NCBI GenBank assembly: GCA_965662195.1
Contig: CBFIHA010000001.1
Span: forward strand, 1-64,000
Source of the DNA: UBA1268 sp965662195
GTDB taxonomy: Bacteria; Planctomycetota; Planctomycetia; Pirellulales; UBA1268
Length of the DNA: 64,000 bases
Direction: 5' to 3'
A program made the translations under genes and the position numbers. Shown in pieces: positions 1 to 7,649 of the stretch. The notes beneath the pieces were generated by a model. It worked only from the letters and a program-made list of their open reading frames with translations, ran no database searches and was not told where the DNA came from. Every line of letters starts with the position of its first letter. The first letter of the stretch is position 1.

Positions 1-164
1 CCTTGGAGCAGGCCACCCAATTCGCTGATCGACGTCGGCGGTGGTGGGGCGGCGTTGCCACCGGAGAGGACCGTGGCGGCCGACTCGCTCTCAGGCTGGG
101 GCTCGGCCTGGCCCGCAGTGGGCGGGCGGGCGGGCACGGCGGTCAGATCGTCGGTGGAGTCCAT
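1..164 (-). CDS. partial gene, N-terminus of unknown protein
   Basis: An open frame begins with ATG at 164 on the minus strand and runs off the left edge, giving 54 residues. They are rich in Pro, Ala, Ser and Glu (segments such as PARPPTAGQAEPQPE and APPPPTSISELGGLL), which resembles a disordered N-terminal tail rather than a folded domain. Codon third positions are GC-rich like the surrounding real genes. It is divergent from the HdeD-like gene, with about 150 bp between the starts. No family can be named from this fragment, and the reading frame could be fortuitous. Confidence 0.4.
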   Translation of the reverse strand, partial: MDSTDDLTAVPARPPTAGQAEPQPESESAATVLSGGNAAPPPPTSISELGGLLQ

Positions 165-234
165 CGGTATCGACGGTAGCACCGACCGGGCAAACCGGCA
201 ACGCGGACGGCCGGCGGCTTTTCTCAGCCGACGA

Positions 235-261
235 TTGACGCCACAATAAGTCTGCTACCCT
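235..261 (+). promoter_or_regulatory. possible sigma70-like promoter
   Basis: TTGACG (235-240) and TACCCT (256-261) are separated by only 15 bp, about 55 bp upstream of the HdeD-like start. The short spacer and poor -10 box make this a weak call. Confidence 0.2.
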
Positions 262-316
262 CTGGCAGCGCGGCGGAGCAGCCCATTCTCCTCTCCTTTT
301 TCCCCGAGGTTTCGTC

Positions 317-865
317 ATGCCCAAGTCAACTGACCCCTTCAGTCGCGTTGCCATCTGGTGTTTTGTGCTTGCCGGCATCTTCGCCGTCCTCGGCGGCGTG
401 GCCCTGGCCGCCCCCTGGGTGGCGGCGACCGTAATCGTCATTTTCTGCGGCATCACGCTCCTGGCCGCCGGCATTTCGCAGCTGGCGATGGCGATCGGCA
501 CCTACACCTGGCGGGGGTTCTGGGTGATGCTTTTGTGCGGCGGCCTGTCAACGCTGGCGGGTGCCGGCATGCTGGCCCTGCCCAAGGCGGGGGTCGAGGC
601 GCTCGTGATTTTTCTGGGGCTGTTGCTGGCCTTTGAGGCGGCCGCAAAGCTGGCCGCCGCCTTCACCATCCGCGATGGCTTTCCCTGGGGCTGGCTGCTG
701 TTTGATGGTGTGGTGACGGGCATCCTGGGTGGCATCCTGCTGACCAGCAGCCCTGCCGCCGCCGGGGTGCTGCTGGGCATCTTCGTCGGCATCAACCTAC
801 TTTCCAGCGCCGCCACCTTTTTGGCCGTCGGCCTCCACCTGCGACGGGCCGGCCGGCTGGCGTGA
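317..865 (+). CDS. HdeD-family (DUF308) integral membrane protein
   Basis: This 182-residue protein is almost entirely hydrophobic. Six membrane segments are visible at about residues 10-30, 36-57, 68-90, 94-115, 122-145 and 150-172, arranged as three similar helix pairs, which is the DUF308/HdeD pattern. HdeD of E. coli is an inner-membrane protein linked to acid resistance, but most family members have no assigned role. The start follows a purine-rich stretch and the length fits the family. The gene stands alone, divergent from the partial gene at the left edge. The family call is good; the physiological role is not known. Confidence 0.75.
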   Translation: MPKSTDPFSRVAIWCFVLAGIFAVLGGVALAAPWVAATVIVIFCGITLLAAGISQLAMAIGTYTWRGFWVMLLCGGLSTLAGAGMLALPKAGVEALVIFLGLLLAFEAAAKLAAAFTIRDGFPWGWLLFDGVVTGILGGILLTSSPAAAGVLLGIFVGINLLSSAATFLAVGLHLRRAGRLA

Positions 866-945
866 GGCATTGATGCCTGAGACCACCAGGTTCTTGGCAA
901 CGCCGAGAAGAACCTTTTTCAGTTCTCATGGAAGATGCAAACCGG

Positions 946-1968
946 ATGACACGCAGCCTGACAAACCCGCCCGGCACTGCCGCCACTCGGAGGAAGTTTC
1001 TGCAGGTAGCGACCGCGACTACCACGGCATTGCCACTACTGGGCCACAGCCGCCTGGCCGCTGCATCTCCAGAGCAGCCCGTCATCGACACCCACACGCA
1101 TTTCTATGACCCCCGCCGTCCCCAGGGGGTGCCGTTTCCAGCGCCGAAAGACCAGCTGCTCTACCGGCCGGTATTGCCAGCTGAATGGGAACGACTAGTG
1201 CAGCCGCTGGGGGTGACCGGCACGGTGGTGGTCGAGGCCAGCCCCTGGCCGGAGGACAACCAGTGGCTGCTCGATCTGGCGGCCGGCCAGAACAACCTGC
1301 CCGGCATGCAGGGCATTGTCGGTGTAGTCGGCAACCTGCCGGTCGGCACAGCCGAGTTTGTCGGGCTTTTCGAACGGTTCGCCGCCAACCCACTTTTCCG
1401 CGGCATCCGCGTCAACGGCAGCAAACTGCTGGCGGGCCTGGAAGAGACCGACTATCGCGGCGACCTGGCTCGGCTGGCCGAACGGGGACTGGCCCTCGAC
1501 GTCAACCACGGGCCGACGTTCGCGGCGGCCACGGCAGCTGCTGCCGCGATCCCATCGCTGCGGATCGTGGTCGATCACATGGGGGGTGGCCGGATCGTCG
1601 GCACGGGCCCCGCTGCCGACTGGGTCGAGCAGGTCGAGGTGGCGGCGGCCCGGCCGAATGTGTTTTTGAAGGTGTCGGCCCTGCTTGAATCGGCCTATTT
1701 TTCGCAGGCCCAGCCAGCCGACGGCAGTGACCGACCGCCGCCCCCGACCGATCCCGACCGCTACCGCCCCTGGGTCGATCGGGTCTGGCGGGCCTTCGGC
1801 CAGCGGCGGCTCTTGTTCGGCAGCAACTGGCCGGTCGCCCTGCGGGCCGGCAGCTATGCCGACGTGCTGAATGTGATTCGTCCGCTGGTAGCAGAGCGGG
1901 GATCGGAGGCAGAACGCTGGTTCTTCGCCGAGGCCGCGCAGGCGGCCTATCGCTGGCAGCGAGGATGA
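946..1968 (+). CDS. secreted (Tat) amidohydrolase, TIM-barrel type
   Basis: The protein has a twin-arginine signal (RRKFLQVA at about residues 16-23) followed by a hydrophobic Ala-rich stretch, so it is probably exported folded by Tat. The mature part opens with VIDTHTHFYD, the HxH metal site of amidohydrolase_2 (2-pyrone-4,6-dicarboxylate lactonase-like) TIM barrels. A later RIVVDHMGG and a C-terminal LLFGSNWPV carry the His and strand-8 residues typical of the family. Known members hydrolyse lactones or decarboxylate aromatic acids; the substrate here cannot be told. An upstream in-frame ATG at 928 is possible, but the Tat signal fits better from 946, which also has a weak GGAAG site. The next gene, a secreted esterase fusion, runs the same way. 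Confidence 0.7.
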   Translation: MTRSLTNPPGTAATRRKFLQVATATTTALPLLGHSRLAAASPEQPVIDTHTHFYDPRRPQGVPFPAPKDQLLYRPVLPAEWERLVQPLGVTGTVVVEASPWPEDNQWLLDLAAGQNNLPGMQGIVGVVGNLPVGTAEFVGLFERFAANPLFRGIRVNGSKLLAGLEETDYRGDLARLAERGLALDVNHGPTFAAATAAAAAIPSLRIVVDHMGGGRIVGTGPAADWVEQVEVAAARPNVFLKVSALLESAYFSQAQPADGSDRPPPPTDPDRYRPWVDRVWRAFGQRRLLFGSNWPVALRAGSYADVLNVIRPLVAERGSEAERWFFAEAAQAAYRWQRG

Positions 1969-1980
1969 CCGCGTCTGCAA

Positions 1981-1997
1981 CCCGACAGCTGGTCGGG
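1981..1997 (+). terminator. small hairpin between genes
   Basis: A perfect 6-bp inverted repeat (CCCGAC / GTCGGG, 5-nt loop) lies 12 bp after the amidohydrolase stop. No T-tract follows, so a role in termination is only plausible. Confidence 0.3.
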
Positions 1998-2050
1998 TAG
2001 GATCGGGCGCGATGCTGGGGCTCAAACGTTACTCGTAAGGCAACCAATTC

Positions 2051-4090
2051 ATGACCACCGACCATCCCATTTCGTCCCTGCCGCTGCTGGTCACGCTGGC
2101 TGCAGTCTTCCCGTTAATCTCCAGCCCCGCCAACGTGTCCGCCGCGCCCGAGACGAACTATGACGAGTCGTTGGCCGGGGCGTTCGTGCTGCCCGACGTG
2201 CTGGCCGGGCCGGATGAAGTGCCCGCGTCCTCACAGCAGGAGTGGGAACAGACCTCGCGGCCGCATCAGTTTGAGATGCTGGAAAAGTACCTCTATGGCC
2301 GCAAACTGCCGGCGGTGCCGGTCTCGGTGGTCGGTGCGGTGGAGCGAGCTGAGGTCGATCTGGGCAGTACGAAGGCACTGCGGCTGCAGGCAAGGCTGCG
2401 GCTGGGAACAGCCGCCGATGCCCCGACCACCAATGTGTTGCTCTATCTGCCAAAAGCCACGAACAAGGTTCCGGTGTTTTTGAAGCTGAACTTCCGCGGC
2501 AATCAGGCTGAGACTGACGACCCGGGCGTCTGGCTGCCGACCGGCTGGATTCCTGCTGACACGCGGTTTGAGGGAATCGTCAACAATCGTGCCACCGATG
2601 CCTCCCGCGGTGCGCTGCAGCGGCGGTTTCCGGTTGCTTCCCTGGTTGGCCGCGGTTATGGCATGGCCACCGCCTACTGCGGCGACTTCTTCCCGGACCG
2701 GCCCGACGGCCGGCCGCAGAGCGTACTGGCCGCACTGGGCCGACCGGTGGAAGGCACTCTCCCCAAGGACGAGCCCGGGGCAATTGGAACCTGGGCCTGG
2801 GGGCTGTCACGAATCCTCGACTGGCTGGTGACCCTGCCCGAGGTTGATGCCGACAAGGTGATCGTCGTGGGCCACTCACGGCTGGGCAAGACGGCTCTCT
2901 GGGCGGGGGCCTGCGACCAGCGGTTTGCGATGGTCGTCTCAAACGAGTCGGGCTGCGGCGGTGCCGCCCTCTCGCGACGGAACTTCGGCGAGACGATCGC
3001 GGTGATCACCAGTCGGTTCCCCCACTGGTTCTGCCCGATGCTGGCCGACTACGCCGGTCGTGAGATCGAACTGCCCTGCGATCAGCATGCGCTGCTCGCC
3101 ATGGCTGCCCCACGGCCGCTCTATGTGGCCAGTGCCGAGCAGGACCGCTGGGCTGATCCCCGGGGTGAGTTCCTCGCGGCGGTTGCCGCCGGACGGGCCT
3201 GGAAGCTCTACGGCCTGACCGGCCTGGGCACCGAGGCAATGCCGCCGATCAACACGCCGATCGGCCAACTGGTCGGCTATCACGTTCGCAACGGCAGCCA
3301 TGACCTGCTGCCATATGACTGGACCCAGTTCGCCGACTTCGCCGATCGGGCCCTGCTGGGCAAGACCCAGCCGGTCGCTGCCGAGGCTCCAGAGCCGGAC
3401 GCCCACAGCCGAGATTTGCTGGCCGCCTTCACGCCCGATCAGTCAACGCTCCCAGTCGCGCCGCCGGCCGACGCGGTGCGACTCATCGCTCCTGGTGTCG
3501 AGCCGAAGTTCACCTCGATGACGGGCGGCCCGATCAACTGGGAGATTGAGGAGGGCACGCTCGTCGTCACCCGGTCCAAGAGCCATGCCAACCACATCGT
3601 TTCCAGCGTGATGTTTGAAGACGCCGACATCCATGCCGAGTTCATGGTCTCGCCGCTGGCCCACGGCAACAGCGGCCTCTACATCCACGGCCACTACGAG
3701 ATGCAGATCTACGACTCCTTCGGCGTCGAAGAATTCACCTCACAGGACGAGGGCAGCCTCTATCGGTTTTCCAAGCCGCTGGTCAACGCTTCCCGGCCGG
3801 CTGGTGAGTGGCAGGTCTACGACATCCGGTTTATCGCCCCCAAGCGGAACCCCGACGGCAGCCTGAAGTCGGCCGGCACCCTGAAGGCGTGGCTCAATGG
3901 CCAGTTGGTGCAGGATGGGGTCAGCTTCACCGGCCCGCGGTCCCCCTACATTCCCTACAAGCACGGTGTGACCGACTACCTGCGGGGCGTTGAGAAACAG
4001 TTGCAGGCGACCGGCAAGGGCCCGCTGTTCCTGCAGGACCACGGCAGCCCGACCCGCTATCGCAACGTCTGGATCAGACCGCTGCCGTAG
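2051..4090 (+). CDS. CE15-like esterase fused to DUF1080 domain
   Basis: This 679-residue protein starts with a Sec signal peptide (about residues 10-30). Residues 45-440 form an alpha/beta-hydrolase domain of the glucuronoyl esterase (CE15) type: the nucleophile elbow reads GHSRLGKTAL with Ser276, and NESGCGGAALSRR follows as in CE15 enzymes. Residues about 478-679 form a DUF1080 (3-keto-disaccharide hydrolase, concanavalin-like) domain, with WEIEEGTLVV and NSGLYIHGHYEMQIYDSFG as recognisable stretches. CE15 enzymes cleave ester bonds between glucuronic acid and lignin or polysaccharide; DUF1080 is strongly expanded in planctomycetes and linked to sugar binding or cleavage. The fusion suggests extracytoplasmic carbohydrate degradation. 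The ThuA gene converges on it with only 3 bp between stops. Confidence 0.8.
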   Translation: MTTDHPISSLPLLVTLAAVFPLISSPANVSAAPETNYDESLAGAFVLPDVLAGPDEVPASSQQEWEQTSRPHQFEMLEKYLYGRKLPAVPVSVVGAVERAEVDLGSTKALRLQARLRLGTAADAPTTNVLLYLPKATNKVPVFLKLNFRGNQAETDDPGVWLPTGWIPADTRFEGIVNNRATDASRGALQRRFPVASLVGRGYGMATAYCGDFFPDRPDGRPQSVLAALGRPVEGTLPKDEPGAIGTWAWGLSRILDWLVTLPEVDADKVIVVGHSRLGKTALWAGACDQRFAMVVSNESGCGGAALSRRNFGETIAVITSRFPHWFCPMLADYAGREIELPCDQHALLAMAAPRPLYVASAEQDRWADPRGEFLAAVAAGRAWKLYGLTGLGTEAMPPINTPIGQLVGYHVRNGSHDLLPYDWTQFADFADRALLGKTQPVAAEAPEPDAHSRDLLAAFTPDQSTLPVAPPADAVRLIAPGVEPKFTSMTGGPINWEIEEGTLVVTRSKSHANHIVSSVMFEDADIHAEFMVSPLAHGNSGLYIHGHYEMQIYDSFGVEEFTSQDEGSLYRFSKPLVNASRPAGEWQVYDIRFIAPKRNPDGSLKSAGTLKAWLNGQLVQDGVSFTGPRSPYIPYKHGVTDYLRGVEKQLQATGKGPLFLQDHGSPTRYRNVWIRPLP

Positions 4091-4093
4091 CGA

Positions 4094-5164
4094 TTACTTC
4101 AGATCATTCGGCGTGATGCCGGCGGTCTTACCCTTGCAGAAACCGTACATCGTCGGCTCGAATTCACCGACGACATTGACTTCACTGCTGGCTGAGATGG
4201 CGTCCTCCAACCCGGCCGCCCAGTAACAGGCGTTGACCAGCAGCCGGCGCACACCGCCCGATTCAAGATCGGTTGACGATCCCATCGTCGTCGTGAAGAC
4301 CCGACCGGTCGGCCCACCGTCGATGGAATAGGTCTTCACCCAGGCGACCGGCATCATCGGGTCGTTCTTGGCCACCTTGTTCTTGGCTTTCTCCTGCACG
4401 CCCTCAACCGGGGGCGAGTCGGGGCCCATGCCGGCGAGCACCTGGCCGAGCACCAGCGGCTGACTGTCGCCCGGCAGTGGCAGCCGTACACCGTAGACGT
4501 CGGTCGGCCCCCAGATGTCACCGTCCTTGATACCCCGCAGAATCGGATGGCCTGACGCACCAGGGGCAATCAGTCCCCGGGTGCTCTCATGCTTGTGATG
4601 GCCATGATGGCTGATCCAGGTCTCACCCAGCACCAGCCGACCGAAGCCCTGGGTCCAGTCCTGCTTGTCACCCTTGTAGTTGAAGCTGTAGTGGGCATAG
4701 GGACTGCCCCCTGGAATATTGAAGGCATGGGTCGCTGTCCGCATGCCGATCACCGGCCGGCCACTTTTGAGATACTCGTCAATCTCCTTCATCTGATCAT
4801 CCGGCAGGTTGCGGAACCGGGTGGCGATCACCATCAGTTCGGCCTCCCGCAGCGATTCAAGGCCAGGGATATTCTGCTGGTTGTTGGGGGCAATCTCACC
4901 CGACTCCGGGTCGATGGCGTAGAGCACTGTGCAGTCAAAGCCGTGGTGGGTCGCCAGAATCTTTGCCAGCTGTGTGAGGGCCTCCTCACTGCGGTACTCC
5001 TCGTCCCCGCTGATCAGCACCACCTGCTTGCCCTTCCCGGGACCATCACCGCCGGGAAAAGAGTTCCAGGCTTCGGCAGCCATGGCTCCTGGTCCGCAGA
5101 CTCCCACCACCATCAACAGCAGGGGGGCCCAGACAAGACAACGACGCAGGAAGACGACTTTCAT
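4094..5164 (-). CDS. secreted ThuA-domain protein
   Basis: The 356-residue protein begins with a signal peptide (MKVVFLRRC, then a hydrophobic run ending GAMAAEA). The body is a ThuA-like class I glutamine-amidotransferase fold: KQVVLISGDEEYRSEE near residue 46, ELMVIATRFRNLPDDQM and RPVIGMRTATHAF match the family core. ThuA proteins are named from trehalose utilisation in Sinorhizobium; secreted forms are common in planctomycetes beside sugar-active DUF1080 proteins, as here. The ATG has a GGGAG ribosome site 7 bp upstream. The gene converges on the esterase-DUF1080 gene. The biochemical activity of secreted ThuA proteins is not established. Confidence 0.75.
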   Translation of the reverse strand: MKVVFLRRCLVWAPLLLMVVGVCGPGAMAAEAWNSFPGGDGPGKGKQVVLISGDEEYRSEEALTQLAKILATHHGFDCTVLYAIDPESGEIAPNNQQNIPGLESLREAELMVIATRFRNLPDDQMKEIDEYLKSGRPVIGMRTATHAFNIPGGSPYAHYSFNYKGDKQDWTQGFGRLVLGETWISHHGHHKHESTRGLIAPGASGHPILRGIKDGDIWGPTDVYGVRLPLPGDSQPLVLGQVLAGMGPDSPPVEGVQEKAKNKVAKNDPMMPVAWVKTYSIDGGPTGRVFTTTMGSSTDLESGGVRRLLVNACYWAAGLEDAISASSEVNVVGEFEPTMYGFCKGKTAGITPNDLK

Positions 5165-5235
5165 CAGAACACTCCCGAAGGACGGCGAGACAGGCAGACA
5201 GGCTGCGGGGAAGCCGCAGTATAGTCGCGGACCAG

Positions 5236-6099
5236 TCAGTACCGAATCGCGAGACCCGCGTCGGAGAAGAAGTTGGCCGCATCCTCCGTCAGGCCCCAGC
5301 CAACGCGGAGGCCGAGTTCAACATTTTTGGAAATGACGATATGCGTGCCGGGGCTCAAAAAAGGCCGATTCACGTCATCCAGCAGCCCTTGCGTGAAAGT
5401 TCCAAAGTACTCGGCGTGAATCTCCCACCGCTCGGTCATCGGTAGCCGCAGGACGACCGATGGCCCCCAGCGGGAGAACCAGACGACGTCACTCTCAGCG
5501 TAAGCGTATCGAACCGCGGTATCGACCCGCCACTTCGCCGGAAACTCCCAGCCGAAGGCGACGGTGGCCACCGGCTCGGTGCCAAACTCCTGGCCGTACA
5601 TCGGCGTCGTCGCCTCCATGATGAAGCAGCTCTGGGGAATCAGCCCGTCCTGTTCGGAGGTGGCGAGCTTGAAGCCGTAAAGAAAGTTCGACTCATACAG
5701 CGTGCCGCCGTCGATCGGCAGCTCCCCCGCTTCGACGCTGGTGACAACATTGCCCTGCGAGCCGACCGAATAGTTCACCCCGAGCCGCCACTCCAGCCGG
5801 TCGGTGGCACCGATGCGGCAGATGTATTCTGGATAGTTGTTGGTTGGCTTCCCCGCGCGATTCTCGATGTAGACGTGCGACATCTCGTTGAGGACCCGCC
5901 CCGGCTGGATCGTGAAGGTCGAGGGCGTGAAGGCATCGCGATCGGTGTGGAGCTCCTTCGGCTCAACCGCCTGTCCCTGGTTGACGGACACGGCAAACCA
6001 GACCGCGATGGCGGCCATTGTTCGCAGGATCAGCCGCGGGTGCGAGCCCGAAGACGGTCGGCAGCCGGCCGTGTAATGAATATCCCGGTGACAGTGCAT
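5236..6099 (-). CDS. outer-membrane beta-barrel protein (transporter, PF13557-like)
   Basis: The mature protein alternates polar and hydrophobic residues and ends in an aromatic residue (GLAIRY), as outer-membrane barrels do. RLEWRLGVNYSV, WRVDTAVRYAYAESDVVWF and WEIHAEYFGTFTQG resemble the 'transporter' (phenol meta-degradation, PF13557) family, in which several members are putative aromatic-compound porins. A signal peptide is visible at MAAIAVWFAVSVNQGQA, whose Met codon is at 6018; in-frame ATGs at 6099 and further upstream give longer N-termini without a clear ribosome site, so 6018 is an equally likely start. It is separated from ThuA by 70 bp on the same strand. The substrate is unknown. 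Confidence 0.6.
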   Translation of the reverse strand: MHCHRDIHYTAGCRPSSGSHPRLILRTMAAIAVWFAVSVNQGQAVEPKELHTDRDAFTPSTFTIQPGRVLNEMSHVYIENRAGKPTNNYPEYICRIGATDRLEWRLGVNYSVGSQGNVVTSVEAGELPIDGGTLYESNFLYGFKLATSEQDGLIPQSCFIMEATTPMYGQEFGTEPVATVAFGWEFPAKWRVDTAVRYAYAESDVVWFSRWGPSVVLRLPMTERWEIHAEYFGTFTQGLLDDVNRPFLSPGTHIVISKNVELGLRVGWGLTEDAANFFSDAGLAIRY

Positions 6100-6445
6100 G
6101 TCGGGGAAATCGGCAGCGACAACCGGCCGCACCGCTGTTTCCCAATCGACCGCCAGCCCTTGCGAATCTCCCCGATTTGCCGCAGCCCCCCCGGCCAACC
6201 AGTCGGGTTACCGGGACTGTCGGTTGCGCCAGCCGGAGATGTTGCCCATGCTCGCCAGCTCCCAAAAAGGGCCCGCCAGATGGTGCAATCACTCCACGCG
6301 GCACGATCGGTCAGCTTTTCCCAAAAACCTTCACTGAAGGACCATTGCCAGATTTGCCGACCCACCTTTTCGGGGGCTTACTGAACTGGACGGAGGTCCG
6401 CCAGTGAACCTCCTGTATTGGATACAGGGTTGGCAGTAGCTCTCG
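6100..6445. other. intergenic region, divergent promoters
   Basis: This stretch of about 346 bp separates the leftward outer-membrane gene from the rightward permease gene. It has short A/T-rich tracts (TTTTCCCAAAAACC near 6317, CCACCTTTTCGG near 6362) and presumably holds both promoters. I see no convincing ORF, RNA gene or long repeat in it. Confidence 0.4.
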
Positions 6446-7597
6446 ATGCGGTTTCCAGAACTCGTCTGTCGCAACGTTCTTCGCCGGCCCTTCCGGACCG
6501 CCCTCACCGTCGCTGCCCTGGCGACGGCAATGACAGCGATAGTGGCCCTGCTTGGCATCTGCAACGGCTTCAAGCGAGCTTTCAGCGATGTCTACGAAGC
6601 CCACGGCATTGACATCGTCATTTCCCGCCAGGGCTCGGCCGACCGGCTCAGCAGCGCTGTCGAAGCGGCCGTCATCGACCAAATCCAGGCCTTGCCGGCG
6701 ATTGAGCGGACCGCAGGCGTCCTGCTGGAAACACTCTCGCTGGAGCAGCAAGGGGTCTACGGCGTCCCGACCATGGGCTTGGAGCCGGGCTCCTGGCTGC
6801 TGGATGACTACGAATCGGCGGCCGATGGAAATGGCGAGGACGCCACCCTGCAGTTCTCCCAGAGTGGTGGCCCGGAATTGCTCGTCGGACGCAATCTGGC
6901 CCAACGCCTCGGCATCACGCCGGGCGACAAACTGCTGCTGTTCGATGAGCCGTTCCGGGTGGCCGGGGTCTTTCGCAGCCACAGCGTCTGGGAAAATGGC
7001 TCGCTGATCCTGCCACTCACGCAGTTGCAACGGCTGACCGGCCGCAACGGGCAGGTGACCTACATCAACGCCGTCCTCGACCGGGCGGGCGGGCCGCCCG
7101 ATCAGGCAGCGGCCACTGCCGCCATTGAAGCACTTGACCCGAGGCTACTGGCCCTGGCAACGGCCGACTTTGTCCGGACCGACACCCGGCTGAAGCTGGC
7201 CGACGCGATGGCCTGGATGACGTCGCTGGTGGCCGTCGTCATTGGCGGCGTTGGGGCACTCAACACCATGCTGACGAGCGTTCATGAGCGGACCCGTGAG
7301 ATCGGCATCCTGCGGGCCATCGGCTGGCCCCGCCGTCGGATCGTGCTGATGATCCTGGCCGAGTCGTGCTGCCTGACGGGAGCTGCGGCGGTGATCGGAG
7401 GCGTTGCGGCCCTCGGCCTCACCTGGCTGCTCAGCCAGAGTGCCGCAGCGGGCGGCATGCTCGTGCCGGTGATCGATCTACCGATCATGGCCCAGGGGCT
7501 CGCGCTTGCCATCGGCATCGGCCTGCTCGGAGCCTGGCTGCCGGCCCGCCGAGCAGCCCGGCTCCAGCCCACAGCAGCCTTCCGCGAAATCAGCTGA
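6446..7597 (+). CDS. ABC transporter permease, MacB/FtsX (LolC) type
   Basis: The 383-residue protein has one N-terminal membrane helix (about 20-42), a large periplasmic MacB_PCD-like domain (about 45-240) and three C-terminal helices (about 250-280, 303-330 and 345-372) forming an FtsX domain. The cytoplasmic stretch TSVHERTREIGILRAIGWPRR is the coupling region typical of MacB/LolC permeases, and the terminus LPARRAARLQPTAAFR is also typical. Such permeases work with a LolD/MacB ATPase to move peptides, lipids or lipoproteins across the envelope. It lies 52 bp upstream of the PKS-NRPS on the same strand, so the two are probably co-transcribed. A fitting ATPase sits just beyond the synthase. 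Export of the synthase product is an inference from position. Confidence 0.85.
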   Translation: MRFPELVCRNVLRRPFRTALTVAALATAMTAIVALLGICNGFKRAFSDVYEAHGIDIVISRQGSADRLSSAVEAAVIDQIQALPAIERTAGVLLETLSLEQQGVYGVPTMGLEPGSWLLDDYESAADGNGEDATLQFSQSGGPELLVGRNLAQRLGITPGDKLLLFDEPFRVAGVFRSHSVWENGSLILPLTQLQRLTGRNGQVTYINAVLDRAGGPPDQAAATAAIEALDPRLLALATADFVRTDTRLKLADAMAWMTSLVAVVIGGVGALNTMLTSVHERTREIGILRAIGWPRRRIVLMILAESCCLTGAAAVIGGVAALGLTWLLSQSAAAGGMLVPVIDLPIMAQGLALAIGIGLLGAWLPARRAARLQPTAAFREIS

Positions 7598-7649
7598 GGC
7601 CGCCAGCCATTTCCTTTCCCCCTTGCCCCTTGTCACGGACCAGACACAG

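Noticed and set aside
7506..7649. Extension of the PKS-NRPS upstream of ATG 7650
   Set aside because: The frame is open but lies inside the permease coding sequence, and the residues do not resemble a PKS N-terminus; the KS begins right after 7650.
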